From: Francisella halioticida
GTDB lineage: Bacteria > Pseudomonadota > Gammaproteobacteria > Francisellales > Francisellaceae
Assembly (NCBI RefSeq): GCF_002211785.1
Contig: NZ_CP022132.1
Location: forward strand, 1-64,000
Length of the DNA stretch: 64,000 nucleotides
Direction of reading: 5' to 3'
Under the pieces are notes generated by a model, which saw nothing but the letters and a program-made list of their open reading frames with translations, did not search any database and was not told the origin of the DNA. The position numbers were made by a program, and so were the translations under genes. Positions 25,981-34,622 of this stretch are shown here, piece by piece. The stretch's first letter is position 1, and each line of letters starts with the position of its first letter.

Positions 25981-26004
25981 ATACTACGGTTCTGATCGTA
26001 GTAT
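25981..26004. terminator. Strong palindrome between bcp and hypF
   Basis: ATACTACG and CGTAGTAT form a perfect 8-base stem around GTTCTGAT. It lies downstream of bcp and upstream of hypF on the transcribed minus strand, so it may end bcp transcripts or reduce read-through into hypF. No clear T tract follows on that strand. Confidence 0.45.
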
Positions 26005-26039
26005 CCATTGTCAAACTATAGATTTTATCCATAATTTTT

Positions 26040-26068
26040 GGATTCCATGATCAAGCCATAGAATGACA
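26040..26068. repeat. Dispersed palindromic repeat
   Basis: GATTCCATGATCAAGCCATA followed by GAATGACA shares the plan and many bases of the palindrome at 17193-17221 (GATCCTATAGTCAAGCTATA followed by GGACGACA). The imperfect stem ATTCCATG/CCATAGAAT surrounds ATCAAG. Both lie between genes of the hydrogenase block, and the pair looks like a small repeat family. Confidence 0.5.
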
Positions 26069-26075
26069 TCTTTTA

Positions 26076-26555
26076 TTACGAATTCTTATAATTCTCAATA
26101 TACTCTAAGACAACCTCATGATGATCTTTAGTTTTAAACTTATTAAACACATGATTGATATTGCCGTCTTTGTCGATAAAGAAGCTAATTCTATGGATAC
26201 CATCATATACTTTACCCATAAACTTCTTCTCGCCCCAAACGCTAAATTGCTCAGCAATTTTGTGGTCTTCATCACTTAGAAGTTGTACAGTTAGGTTATC
26301 TCGTTCCTCAAATTTCTTGAGGCGTTTTGGGGCATCTGGACTAATACCAAGAACTACAGTATCAAGCTCAGCTAGCTTGTCACTAATACTACTTAGACCG
26401 ATAGATTGAGTTGTACAACCTGGAGTCATTGCTTTTGGGTAAAAGTAAATTAAGACATTCTTTTTACCTTTAAAATTGCTTAAAGATACTTCTTCATTAT
26501 TTTGATTTTCTAGCTTAAAGCTTGGAGCTAATTGTCCTTGTTCTAGTGTTTTCAT
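26076..26555 (-). CDS. bcp: Peroxiredoxin, Bcp/PrxQ type, single cysteine
   Basis: The 159-residue protein is a thiol peroxidase of the Bcp/PrxQ family that reduces hydroperoxides. The peroxidatic cysteine is in YFYPKAMTPGCTTQ (C47). The resolving cysteine found five residues later in E. coli Bcp (GCTVQACGL) is isoleucine here (GCTTQSIGL), and the protein has no other cysteine, so it must be recycled by an external thiol. Its place between hypB and hypF may reflect protection of an oxygen-sensitive enzyme, which is inference only. It follows the small membrane-protein gene by 8 bases. Confidence 0.92.
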   Translation of the reverse strand: MKTLEQGQLAPSFKLENQNNEEVSLSNFKGKKNVLIYFYPKAMTPGCTTQSIGLSSISDKLAELDTVVLGISPDAPKRLKKFEERDNLTVQLLSDEDHKIAEQFSVWGEKKFMGKVYDGIHRISFFIDKDGNINHVFNKFKTKDHHEVVLEYIENYKNS

Positions 26556-26563
26556 TGGTTCTC

Positions 26564-26827
26564 CTATTTATAATAAGTATTCTGTTTTTTATCTAATCTT
26601 ATTTGTTCATCATTTCCAAATAACTGTATTTCATATATGACAGAGATTAAAGATTCTGAAGCTTCTTTATTTTGCTCTTTTTTTATGGCGCTAGCTAATC
26701 TTAAAAAATTATCTAACATAACTTTAATAACATGCTCACGTTTTTTGTTATCAATATTTAGTTTTTTATTTACTAAATAGGTAATAACACCACCTAATAT
26801 TAAACCTATTAAAAAAGATAAAGACAC
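26564..26827 (-). CDS. Small membrane-anchored hypothetical protein
   Basis: This 87-residue protein begins with a single hydrophobic helix (MSLSFLIGLILGGVITYLV) containing a GxxxG-like pattern, followed by a charged, helical cytoplasmic part (NKKLNIDNKKREHVIKVMLD to NTYYK). I do not recognise a family; the plan resembles small inner-membrane proteins of the YhcB type. It lies 8 bases before bcp and 58 bases after hypB on the same strand. The position inside the hyp set may be accidental. Confidence 0.6.
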   Translation of the reverse strand: MSLSFLIGLILGGVITYLVNKKLNIDNKKREHVIKVMLDNFLRLASAIKKEQNKEASESLISVIYEIQLFGNDEQIRLDKKQNTYYK

Positions 26828-26885
26828 TTAATTTCTCCATTGTTTTATCAATTATTGAACTCTAGGTATATTGTTTTAACTACAT

Positions 26886-27590
26886 TTATTTCAAACCTCT
26901 CAACCAATCCAACCAGATATCAAAACCAGCGCCAGTTTTTACAGATAGTTCAAATATTTTTACATCTGAACGAATCTTTTTAATATTTGCGATACACTCT
27001 TGGATATCAAAATCTACATAAGGAGATAGATCAATCTTATTGATAACAACCACATCAGCATAATAAAACATATCTGGGTATTTAAGTGGCTTGTCAGCTC
27101 CTTCGGTAGTTGAGATAACAGCTACACGATGCTTTTCACCAAGATCAAACATCGCTGGACATATCAAGTTACCAACATTTTCAATCATCACAAAGCCATC
27201 TTTGATATCGCCAAGATGTTCAAAAGCATGGCCCACCATGTGAGCATCTAGATGACAGGCCTTGCCAGTATTTATCTGATAAGCTTTTGCACCTGCTTTA
27301 CGGATTCTCTCAGCATCAAGATCTGTATGCTGATCACCTTCAACGACTGCGATAGGGTGGCTACTACCAAGCTCCTTGATAGTTCTCTCAAGTAGAGATG
27401 TCTTACCAGAGCCAGGACTTGAGACAAAGTTTAGAGCAATGTTATTACCTTTAGCTAGCACATCTCTATTTTGCTCAGCATATTGATCATTTGTTTCTAA
27501 GATCGCTTTTTCTAGCTTTACTACATCATCCTCATGACCATGATGATGGTGGTGGCTACTATCTGTTCCGCATCCGCAAGTTGTACACAT
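26886..27590 (-). CDS. hypB: Hydrogenase nickel incorporation GTPase HypB
   Basis: HypB is the GTPase that drives nickel delivery to the large subunit with HypA. The 234-residue protein starts MCTTCGCG, the high-affinity N-terminal nickel site, followed by a short histidine run (HHHHHGH). The P loop SSPGSGKTSLLERT, VEGDQHTDLDAERI, the metal-site segment CHLDAHMVGHA and the guanine motif NKIDLSPYV are all present. It follows hypA by 10 bases, so the two form one transcription unit. Confidence 0.96.
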   Translation of the reverse strand: MCTTCGCGTDSSHHHHHGHEDDVVKLEKAILETNDQYAEQNRDVLAKGNNIALNFVSSPGSGKTSLLERTIKELGSSHPIAVVEGDQHTDLDAERIRKAGAKAYQINTGKACHLDAHMVGHAFEHLGDIKDGFVMIENVGNLICPAMFDLGEKHRVAVISTTEGADKPLKYPDMFYYADVVVINKIDLSPYVDFDIQECIANIKKIRSDVKIFELSVKTGAGFDIWLDWLRGLK

Positions 27591-27600
27591 AATTAACTCC

Positions 27601-27939
27601 TTAATTTAAAACTATTGATTCTACGAGCATATTTTTACCTTTGAGAATATCTTTCTCAAAACTACCACAGCTTGGGCATTGCTCATATAGTTTTGTTAAT
27701 TCAAATTCATATTCACAAACTTTGCACTTTGCTATAGCTTGTTCATGTATTATTTCTAGCTTTGCTTGCTCTAAAATACTTTCTTTTGTTGCTACAGGAA
27801 ACCAAAACTCAAAAGATTCAATATCAACACCAGCTAGAGTACCTATTTTAACTATGACTTTAGCTATCTGTTTTGAGCTATCTTTAGGTATTTTCTCAGC
27901 AATACTGATAACACTTTGGCAGAGTGAAAATTCGTGCAT
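27601..27939 (-). CDS. hypA: Hydrogenase nickel metallochaperone HypA
   Basis: HypA binds nickel through its N-terminal Met-His-Glu and hands it on with HypB. The 112-residue protein starts MHEFSLCQSV and has the structural zinc site CKVCEYEFEL...CPSCGS. It is the first gene of the minus-strand set hypA-hypB-small protein-bcp, and the 197 bases upstream, shared with the divergent transporter at 28137, should contain its promoter. Length and motifs are normal. Confidence 0.95.
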   Translation of the reverse strand: MHEFSLCQSVISIAEKIPKDSSKQIAKVIVKIGTLAGVDIESFEFWFPVATKESILEQAKLEIIHEQAIAKCKVCEYEFELTKLYEQCPSCGSFEKDILKGKNMLVESIVLN

Positions 27940-28043
27940 TTTTAGACCAAACAGAATACTTTAGATCATACAGATATTATATCATATACATAAACTAGAT
28001 ATAAGGAATTAATTTTGTAAAATCCTTATTCTATAAGGCTTTT

Positions 28044-28064
28044 AATGATAATGATAACTATTTA
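28044..28064. promoter_or_regulatory. Fur-box-like sequence between hypA and an MHS transporter
   Basis: AATGATAATGATAACTATTTA resembles the Fur consensus (GATAATGATAATCATTATC), chiefly in its left half. It lies between divergent promoters. In AT-rich DNA such matches arise by chance, so this is only a candidate site. Confidence 0.3.
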
Positions 28065-28136
28065 TAGAAATAATAATGTAATTAACGTTTTATCTATATA
28101 TAATAAATTCTATATATAAGAAACTATTAAGTTAGG

Positions 28137-29426
28137 ATGATACAGCAACTAACTTTTAAACAGAAAGTAAAAACAGTTTCTATAATTAATTTAGGGGCAG
28201 TTTTAGAATGGTTTGAATTTTGTTTATATGGCTATTTAACAACCTACTTAAGTCTACTTTTTTTCCCAAAAGAAGATCAAGTTGCAGCTATGATTACAGT
28301 TTTTGGTATTTTTGCTGCTAGTTATATCATGCGACCTTTGGGTGGATTTGTATTAGGTTCTATAGGTGATAGGTTAGGCAGGCGTTATGCTATTAGGCTA
28401 AGTATGATACTGATGTGTATCCCTATGTTATTGATGACAGTGATGCCAACATATCAATCAGCTGGTATATGGGCTATTTTGATTTTGCTATTTGCTAGGA
28501 TGTTGCAAGGCTTTTCTGTCGGTGGTGAATATACAGGTATTTTAGTTGCCTTAGCAGAGAGTGCTTCGGATAAGTATCGTGGTTTGACAACAGCATTGGC
28601 AGGTTTAGCATCTCAAATAGGAGTGATACTTAGTGCAACAACTGTAGGGGTTTTATCTAGTTTATTAACTAAAGAACAAATGCTATCTTATGGTTGGCGA
28701 ATAGCTTTTTTTATAGGTTTAATTTTAGCTATATCTTCAACAATTATTCAAAATAAAGCCAAAGAATCACCATTTTTTAAGGAGATGAAAAAGAATAATA
28801 AACTAAGCAAAAGCCCTCTAAAAGATGCTCTGAGTGGACCTAAAATGCCATTAGTCTGGACTTTTGTTTTAACTGGCTATGTCGGTATAGCATACTATAT
28901 GATGGCGACATTCTTACCTAATATTTTTATTTCAGATAGGGGATTTGATGTTAATAAGATCATGTTTATAACGGTAGCTGTATCTTGCTTTTACGCTGCG
29001 ATGTCACCGTTATTTGGTTGGTTATCTGATATCTATGGAAGAAAGCCTTTACTATATATACCAATATTATTGTTGGCTATATTTGGTTATCCGATGTTTA
29101 TCTTCTTTAATAAAGGTGGCTTAGAGAGTATATTAATTGCTGAAGTTATATTGGCTATTATAATATCGGCAATGACAGCTTCGTTCCAGATAACAGTTGC
29201 TGAGCTTTTCCCAACTAATCATAGGTATAGTGGTATGTCTGCAGCATATAATACAGGCAATGCACTATTTGCTGGGACAACACCAATGATATGTGTTTGG
29301 TTGTCAGGAGTATTTAACTCTAGCTATGCCCCGAGCTTTTATCTAATAATATCTTCTATTATTACACTCATACTTATTTATAAAATGCCTGAGACTAGGT
29401 ATTCACAAGAGTTTAAACTCACATAG
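28137..29426 (+). CDS. MHS-family MFS transporter
   Basis: The 429-residue protein is a twelve-helix major facilitator of the metabolite:H+ symporter family (ProP-like). The signature between helices 2 and 3 is GSIGDRLGRRYAIR, preceded by YIMRPLGGFVLG, and a second loop has LSDIYGRKPLLYI. MHS proteins move osmolytes such as proline and betaine or small organic acids; the sequence does not fix the substrate. The gene starts at an ATG after GTTAGG and is transcribed away from hypA. Its 3' end faces a second MHS gene (29436, minus strand) with a 9-base gap. It is intact. Confidence 0.88.
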   Translation: MIQQLTFKQKVKTVSIINLGAVLEWFEFCLYGYLTTYLSLLFFPKEDQVAAMITVFGIFAASYIMRPLGGFVLGSIGDRLGRRYAIRLSMILMCIPMLLMTVMPTYQSAGIWAILILLFARMLQGFSVGGEYTGILVALAESASDKYRGLTTALAGLASQIGVILSATTVGVLSSLLTKEQMLSYGWRIAFFIGLILAISSTIIQNKAKESPFFKEMKKNNKLSKSPLKDALSGPKMPLVWTFVLTGYVGIAYYMMATFLPNIFISDRGFDVNKIMFITVAVSCFYAAMSPLFGWLSDIYGRKPLLYIPILLLAIFGYPMFIFFNKGGLESILIAEVILAIIISAMTASFQITVAELFPTNHRYSGMSAAYNTGNALFAGTTPMICVWLSGVFNSSYAPSFYLIISSIITLILIYKMPETRYSQEFKLT

Positions 29427-29435
29427 AAAAAATTT

Positions 29436-30695
29436 TTAATTTGAAGCTGTTTTTCTTTGAATAAACATATTTATAATCATTGCTATAAGCGTAATTATTG
29501 CACCAGCTATAAGTATATAAGCAGGTGCTAGTTTATTACCCGAAAACTTAATCGCACTAAAAACTATCATTGGAGTCAGACCTCCAAATATTGCAAAGCC
29601 AATATTATAAGAGAATCCAATACCTGTATAACGGATATCTTGCTTAAATAGATCAATAAGTATAGCAGGAGTATTACCCCAAAAAAGAGCTACTAAAAGA
29701 GCACTTATAACAATAGCTAGAAAATAAGAGTCTTGATTGTAAACGTATATTTTATAGATAAAAATACTAAAAACACATGTAGCTATAATACTAACTAGTA
29801 AAATTAATGAACGATTTATCTTGTCAGCGAAGAAACCTATGATCACGCAAAATATTGAAATAATAATAACTCCAAAACTATTAATCCATGTGAAGTTTTT
29901 TAGATGCAGCTGTAGTATCGTTGTAAAGTATGTTGGCAATAGTAGAAATAGAGTTACAAAGGAAAGAGCCCCAAACGAAACCACTATGCACGCATAAATA
30001 AAATTCCAACTATGTGTTAGAAGCATTTTTGTCACAGGTAGAGAGTATTCTTCTTTTATGAAAGGAGTAAAAGCTTTGATATCAATTAGCTCGCGTCTAA
30101 GGAAGTATGCAATAATTCCAAAGAGTCCTCCTAGAATAAATGGTATGCGCCAGCCATAAGATAATATTTGCTGTTTGTCAAAACATTCTAGTAATAGGCT
30201 TTCAACAATAAAGCCCAGTGCTACACCAAATATTAAGAAGCAAAAAATTACCCCAGTAACAAAGCCTTTTTTTTCAGGTGCGGCTTCTCCAATATAGGTA
30301 ATTGCACCAGGGATTTCACCTCCTACAGAAAGACCTTGTGCTATCCTACAAAGTATAAGTAGAACTGGAGCAATAATTCCAATATGGTTATATGTTGGTA
30401 GCACTCCTATAATAAATGTAGATAAAGCCATAATGAGTATTGATATTGTAAAAGTTTTTTTTCTGCCATGTTTATCACCAAAGTGGCCAAAAATAATTCC
30501 CCCAAAAGGTCTGGCAAGATATCCTACAGCATAACCGCTAAAAGTCATTAATAAAGATGTAATAGCTGACTCTACTGGGAAGAAAAGTTTTGCAATATAG
30601 CTTGCAAGAAGTAGATAAATAATAAAATCATAAAACTCAAGCACTCCACCTAGACTAGATAGAAAAAGTGCTTTACGTTGGTTTTTTTGTAACAT
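29436..30695 (-). CDS. MHS-family MFS transporter
   Basis: This is a second, divergent MHS transporter of 419 residues. It has the family signature GHFGDKHGRKKTFTI after GYLARPFGGIIFG, about twelve hydrophobic helices and a C-terminal FSYNIGFAIFGGLTPMIV. The C terminus (GNKLAPAYILIAG) is similar in plan to the transporter remnant at 2664, but the sequences differ. The substrate is not evident. It lies 41 bases downstream of the cytochrome b561 gene on the same strand and could share its transcript. Confidence 0.87.
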   Translation of the reverse strand: MLQKNQRKALFLSSLGGVLEFYDFIIYLLLASYIAKLFFPVESAITSLLMTFSGYAVGYLARPFGGIIFGHFGDKHGRKKTFTISILIMALSTFIIGVLPTYNHIGIIAPVLLILCRIAQGLSVGGEIPGAITYIGEAAPEKKGFVTGVIFCFLIFGVALGFIVESLLLECFDKQQILSYGWRIPFILGGLFGIIAYFLRRELIDIKAFTPFIKEEYSLPVTKMLLTHSWNFIYACIVVSFGALSFVTLFLLLPTYFTTILQLHLKNFTWINSFGVIIISIFCVIIGFFADKINRSLILLVSIIATCVFSIFIYKIYVYNQDSYFLAIVISALLVALFWGNTPAILIDLFKQDIRYTGIGFSYNIGFAIFGGLTPMIVFSAIKFSGNKLAPAYILIAGAIITLIAMIINMFIQRKTASN

Positions 30696-30736
30696 ATTGA
30701 TTCCGTACTCTTTTTATAAAAGATTATTTATAGTTT

Positions 30737-31246
30737 TTATTTCATTCTAGCTAATATATTGTCTTTTAATATTAGCTGATGATATAAAGCTGCAGTTATA
30801 TGTAGTACAACTAATATCAGTAAAATAGTAGCAAATACGTAGTGATAACTAAATATTTTTACACCTAAAGAATAGTTTGTTTTGAATATCTCAGGGAAGG
30901 GAATAATAAAAAAAATTTTCCAAGGATAGTTCATTAGCATTGAGCCAAGAAGACCAGATAATGCCATACCAAATGCGGAAATGTAAATTCCCAAATGTAC
31001 AATTTTAGCTATTATATACTGTATAAGTGGTAAAGGAGGATCGTAGTGAAGTTTTTTACTAAAAATTCTAGCAGCTGCTAGCGTTAGTATCACAAAGAAC
31101 GTCAGTAACCCTAAAGACTTATGTAGCACTATAATCCAACTAAAATTGAGTATTTCAAAAGCAAATCCAAAGCCTAATATTAGCTGAGTGATTATTAAAC
31201 TTGCTAAAACTATATGTAGTGATCTTATACAAAGATTATATTTCAT
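30737..31246 (-). CDS. Cytochrome b561
   Basis: The 169-residue protein is a bacterial di-haem b-type cytochrome of the inner membrane, four helices long. Likely haem-ligand histidines lie in RSLHIVLASL (helix 1), IVLHKSLGLLTF (helix 2) and FSYHYVFATILLILVVLHIT (helix 4). Proteins of this family pass electrons between quinol and partners such as superoxide. Its neighbours are a Rieske oxygenase pseudogene upstream and an MHS transporter downstream; no direct link to the hydrogenase is shown. Confidence 0.88.
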   Translation of the reverse strand: MKYNLCIRSLHIVLASLIITQLILGFGFAFEILNFSWIIVLHKSLGLLTFFVILTLAAARIFSKKLHYDPPLPLIQYIIAKIVHLGIYISAFGMALSGLLGSMLMNYPWKIFFIIPFPEIFKTNYSLGVKIFSYHYVFATILLILVVLHITAALYHQLILKDNILARMK

Positions 31247-31313
31247 AATAAATAAAAATATTATTGTGGTAATAGTTTTATATCATTTTAAATTTTAAAC
31301 TAAAAGAGATTTG

Positions 31314-32204
31314 TTAGTTTTTCCAAACTTTTCTGAACTCTTTTATTATCTGATCATGACGTAAGAGAAAGTCTTTAGTGTTATAGTCATGGTCAAATTT
31401 CTGTGTTTTCACAATTTTTTTATCCTCATTAAGAATTATTTTATTAGTAATACTAAATATTTTATCAGCTAGAGATTTTATAAGCTTATTTGTCATAAAG
31501 TTACGGTAATTTATTAGATATAATTTTGTTTAGAGCTCATTTATTGGAGCAAAGTAGACACAAATCTTTAATTTATCAGAATTATTCAAAAGCCAAAAGT
31601 TTGGAAAAATATACTTTAACATCAGCCGATCATTTTTAATTGCTTCAATATATTCAGGTTGAATATTTAAGGTTATATTTTCTGGAATCTGATATCCTCT
31701 ACCAATTGATTTTTTATGCACAGTTGCTAAATGAGTGTAATCTAGCTGATTTTCTATACAGTGACGGATATTATTTTGCCAGGTATCTGTAAGAAGAGAG
31801 TACTGACCTTTGAAGTTGTTATGGTTTTTTTGAATGAATTCAAAAGCATAGCTATTATCAATTTCTTCATCAAAAATATTAATCCAAAGCATATCAGCAA
31901 CCACTTTTGTTGGATATGTTTTAGCTTTTAATTTTGGTACTGCCCCTTTTGTCTCTGGAGTGTAGATACAGTTACCATTGTTACTAAATTTAAAGCCGTG
32001 AAAGGGGCAAGCTATAGCATTATCGCAAATTTTTCCAGAACTAAGCTCGGCACCTCTATGAGGGCAGCGATTTTCCATCACAACAATATTTTCTGAAGAC
32101 TTCCAAGCAACTAGATTAATACCAAATCTTTGTAGCTTGATAGGCCTATTTTTAATTTCTTTTATATGGGCTATAGCATACCAAAATTTTGGAATATTTT
32201 TCAT
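31314..32204 (-). pseudogene. Rieske non-haem iron oxygenase with one nonsense codon
   Basis: The N-terminal part has the Rieske 2Fe-2S ligands CPHRG and CPFHG (ENRCPHRGAELSSG, NAIACPFHGFKF) and the mononuclear iron motif LDYTHLATVHKKS of aromatic-ring-hydroxylating or VanA-type oxygenases. A TAA at 31530-31532 stops translation after APINEL. The same frame stays open beyond it (TKLYLINYRNFMTNKLIKSL and onward) to 31314. With the stop read through, the gene is 296 codons. The truncated product keeps both metal sites but lacks about 70 residues; I expect it to be inactive. Confidence 0.8.
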
Positions 32205-32303
32205 ATGAGTGAAAATCTTTTTTTCATAAGTAGGATTATACCTTAAGCTCTATTAATATTTTCATATATAATGAAGTTATAGTTTAGAAAGTAAATATAT
32301 TTA

Positions 32304-33038
32304 ATGTTTGAAAACGTACGACGAGATAAATCTAAAAAATTTTGTTTAATGAGTTGGAACACATATAAAATAGACTATAAAAATTCTCAAACATTTAACT
32401 CATATATTAATCAAGTTCATGCTGAGCATGATATTGATATTTTTTGTTTACAAGAAGCTGTTCATCATCATGAGACTAAGTTTCCAATAGATAAATTTGA
32501 TATCAATTTTGCTTCGAATATTGTTCTGCGTTCTCATAATTATGGTGTAGCAACGGTTAGTCATTATCCAGTGATGAAAAATGTGAGGATACTTACAACT
32601 CATCGTGAGTCGGTTATAAACACTCATAAAGCATCTTTGATTACACATTTTAATGTTGGTGGTATAAAAGTTATTGTGGTAAATATTCATGCAATAAATT
32701 TTAAAGGCAATAAGGTCTATGAGTATGAATTTGAAAAGATAAAGGAAGTAATAAACCCAACAAAATATAAATACCCTATAATAATTGCAGGTGATTTTAA
32801 CTCTTGGAATAGAAAAAGAATTAAATTTATAAAAGACTTTTGCCGAGAATTTAATTTTAGAGTAGCTTTCCTTGAAGAAGCAGAGCTAATTAAATCCTTT
32901 CAAAAGAATCATTTGGATTTTGTTTTATATCGAGGCTTAAAATTAGAAAAAGCATACGCCTTAAATTGCCAAAGGATATCAGATCATAACCCAATTATTA
33001 CTAATTTCTCCATTATAAGCAGCTTAACCACCAAATAA
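32304..33038 (+). CDS. Endonuclease/exonuclease/phosphatase family protein
   Basis: The 244-residue protein has the metal-dependent hydrolase fold shared by exonuclease III, DNase I and inositol phosphatases. The conserved motifs appear in order: MSWNTYKI, DIFCLQEAV with the metal-binding glutamate, IIIAGDFNSW with the D-x-N pair, and ISDHNPII with the final D-H. There is no signal peptide, so the protein is probably cytoplasmic. The substrate (nucleic acid, lipid or sugar phosphate) cannot be told from the sequence. It is divergent from the Rieske gene and its 3' end overlaps the acyltransferase gene on the other strand by 15 bases. Confidence 0.85.
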   Translation: MFENVRRDKSKKFCLMSWNTYKIDYKNSQTFNSYINQVHAEHDIDIFCLQEAVHHHETKFPIDKFDINFASNIVLRSHNYGVATVSHYPVMKNVRILTTHRESVINTHKASLITHFNVGGIKVIVVNIHAINFKGNKVYEYEFEKIKEVINPTKYKYPIIIAGDFNSWNRKRIKFIKDFCREFNFRVAFLEEAELIKSFQKNHLDFVLYRGLKLEKAYALNCQRISDHNPIITNFSIISSLTTK

Positions 33039-33764
33039 TTTTGTTTTGTCATTAATAATGTCGTAGCACATATCAGTCAATTCAGTGACTGAGTATTTTT
33101 TAGGATCTATAACTTTTTCAAAAGACATCCTTGCTATTCCAGGTTTAATAAAATCTCCCTTTTTACGACCAAAGAAAACTCCAAAATTATGAGCTACAGG
33201 AACTATAGGAACATCTGTTACAGTAGCTAATTTCATTGCTGAGCGATGAAACTTTGGATATTCACCAACTGGGACTCTTGTACCTTCTGGAAATATGATA
33301 ATACTAAGCCCTTTATTTTTAACTCGATCTTTGCCATCTTCTAATACCTTCTTGATAGCAGAAAGTCCTTTTGATCTGTCTATTCCTATTGCTTCAGCAA
33401 AATGATTAGTCTTACCAAAGATAGGTTTTTCTAAAAGTTCTTGTTTCATAACAAAGCAGCTTTTGCGAATTAAACCATAAAAAACAAAGGTCTCTAACAT
33501 TGATTGATGTTTTGAAACATAAATACATGGGTAGTCAGGGATATTTTCTTTTCCTTCTACCTTTACATGGATTTGTAGCAGAATGAATACACCTAGCCTA
33601 TATAAACAAGACCACAACCAGCATACAAAAAGCCGAACTCTTAGAGAAGCACCTAGTACGCCAACTATATTCATTAAAATACAACAGAAAGCTAATACAA
33701 CATTAGCATATACCTTAAAAACATGCATTCTTGCTACTAATAGCAGATGAATAAATTTTTTCAT
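33024..33764 (-). CDS. 1-acyl-sn-glycerol-3-phosphate acyltransferase, PlsC-like
   Basis: The 246-residue membrane-associated enzyme would acylate lysophosphatidic acid in phospholipid synthesis. The acceptor-site motif is SKHQSMLETF, an H-x4-E variant common in gammaproteobacterial PlsC relatives, and the substrate motif FPEGTRV is present, followed by VPIVPVAHN. Two N-terminal hydrophobic segments anchor it. A paralogue of similar length lies 9 bases upstream on the same strand, so they form a two-gene unit that arose by tandem duplication. Which one is the main PlsC is not evident. Confidence 0.88.
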   Translation of the reverse strand: MKKFIHLLLVARMHVFKVYANVVLAFCCILMNIVGVLGASLRVRLFVCWLWSCLYRLGVFILLQIHVKVEGKENIPDYPCIYVSKHQSMLETFVFYGLIRKSCFVMKQELLEKPIFGKTNHFAEAIGIDRSKGLSAIKKVLEDGKDRVKNKGLSIIIFPEGTRVPVGEYPKFHRSAMKLATVTDVPIVPVAHNFGVFFGRKKGDFIKPGIARMSFEKVIDPKKYSVTELTDMCYDIINDKTKLFGG

Positions 33765-33773
33765 CTTTTTTCC

Positions 33774-34526
33774 TTAACCTTTGAACTCTTTTGTTTTTTC
33801 AGTTATTACTTCGTGACAATAGCTTGTAAGCTCTTTAGAGTTAAATTCATTTGGATCGATTCTTTTACCAAAGTCGATCTTAGCAATACCTGGTTTGATG
33901 ATTTGCCCCCATTTTTTTGGGAAAAACTTACCAAAATTATGAGCTACAGGAATGATAAAAACATTTGCATCAGAAGCTAGCTTCATTGCTGAACGTTGAA
34001 ACTCAGGATATTCACCAATTTCAACTCTAGTGCCTTCCGGAAATATTACAACGTTTATATCATCAGCTAGGCTTTGCTTACCATCAGTAACAACTTTTTT
34101 TAAGGACTCTCTTGGCTTGTCTCTATCAATAGCGATACTTCCTAAGTTTTCCATTGCTGAACCAAATATTGGTGCTTTAAACAGCTCTTTTTTCATTATA
34201 AAATGGCATTTTCCAATTAATCCATAAAACATAAAAGTTTCTAGCATTGATTGGTGTTTTGAGACATAGATACAAGGATAGTCCTTATCTATATTGATTC
34301 TGCCTGTCACACGAATATAAACCTGTAAGAATACTAACATACCTATCCAGTAAAGATAAGTCCATACGTAGCATACAGCCATCCTCCATGATATAGGAAA
34401 CTTGAAAAAAGTAAAAATATTTATAAGAATACTACATCCACCAATTACCGCAAAAGAGTAAAGTTGAAAGGCCGTCATTCTCGTCCACATCAGGACGTTC
34501 CAAATCCTTTTAAGAAAAGATTTCAT
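33774..34526 (-). CDS. 1-acyl-sn-glycerol-3-phosphate acyltransferase, PlsC-like paralogue
   Basis: This is the upstream partner of the acyltransferase pair. It has SKHQSMLETF, FPEGTRVEIGEYPEF and FIIPVAHNFGKFF, with N-terminal hydrophobic segments. I place the start at the ATG of MKSFLKRIWNVLMW (34526, 250 residues), which has GGAG eight bases upstream; the frame is open 15 codons further to another ATG at 34571. The two proteins are alike along their length but clearly diverged. Type B IS3 DNA begins about 100 bases upstream of the start. Confidence 0.88.
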   Translation of the reverse strand: MKSFLKRIWNVLMWTRMTAFQLYSFAVIGGCSILINIFTFFKFPISWRMAVCYVWTYLYWIGMLVFLQVYIRVTGRINIDKDYPCIYVSKHQSMLETFMFYGLIGKCHFIMKKELFKAPIFGSAMENLGSIAIDRDKPRESLKKVVTDGKQSLADDINVVIFPEGTRVEIGEYPEFQRSAMKLASDANVFIIPVAHNFGKFFPKKWGQIIKPGIAKIDFGKRIDPNEFNSKELTSYCHEVITEKTKEFKG

Positions 34527-34622
34527 TAGATAATCTCCATATATTTTTTTATAAAAAATAGTTTTAATCACTACAGTACCAGAAGTTAAGGTACAATTTT
34601 ACCTCTACTATTATACACTTTT

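Noticed and set aside
31314-31496. Independent 60-residue gene
   Set aside because: It is in phase with the Rieske oxygenase gene across the TAA at 31530 and is its C-terminal part.
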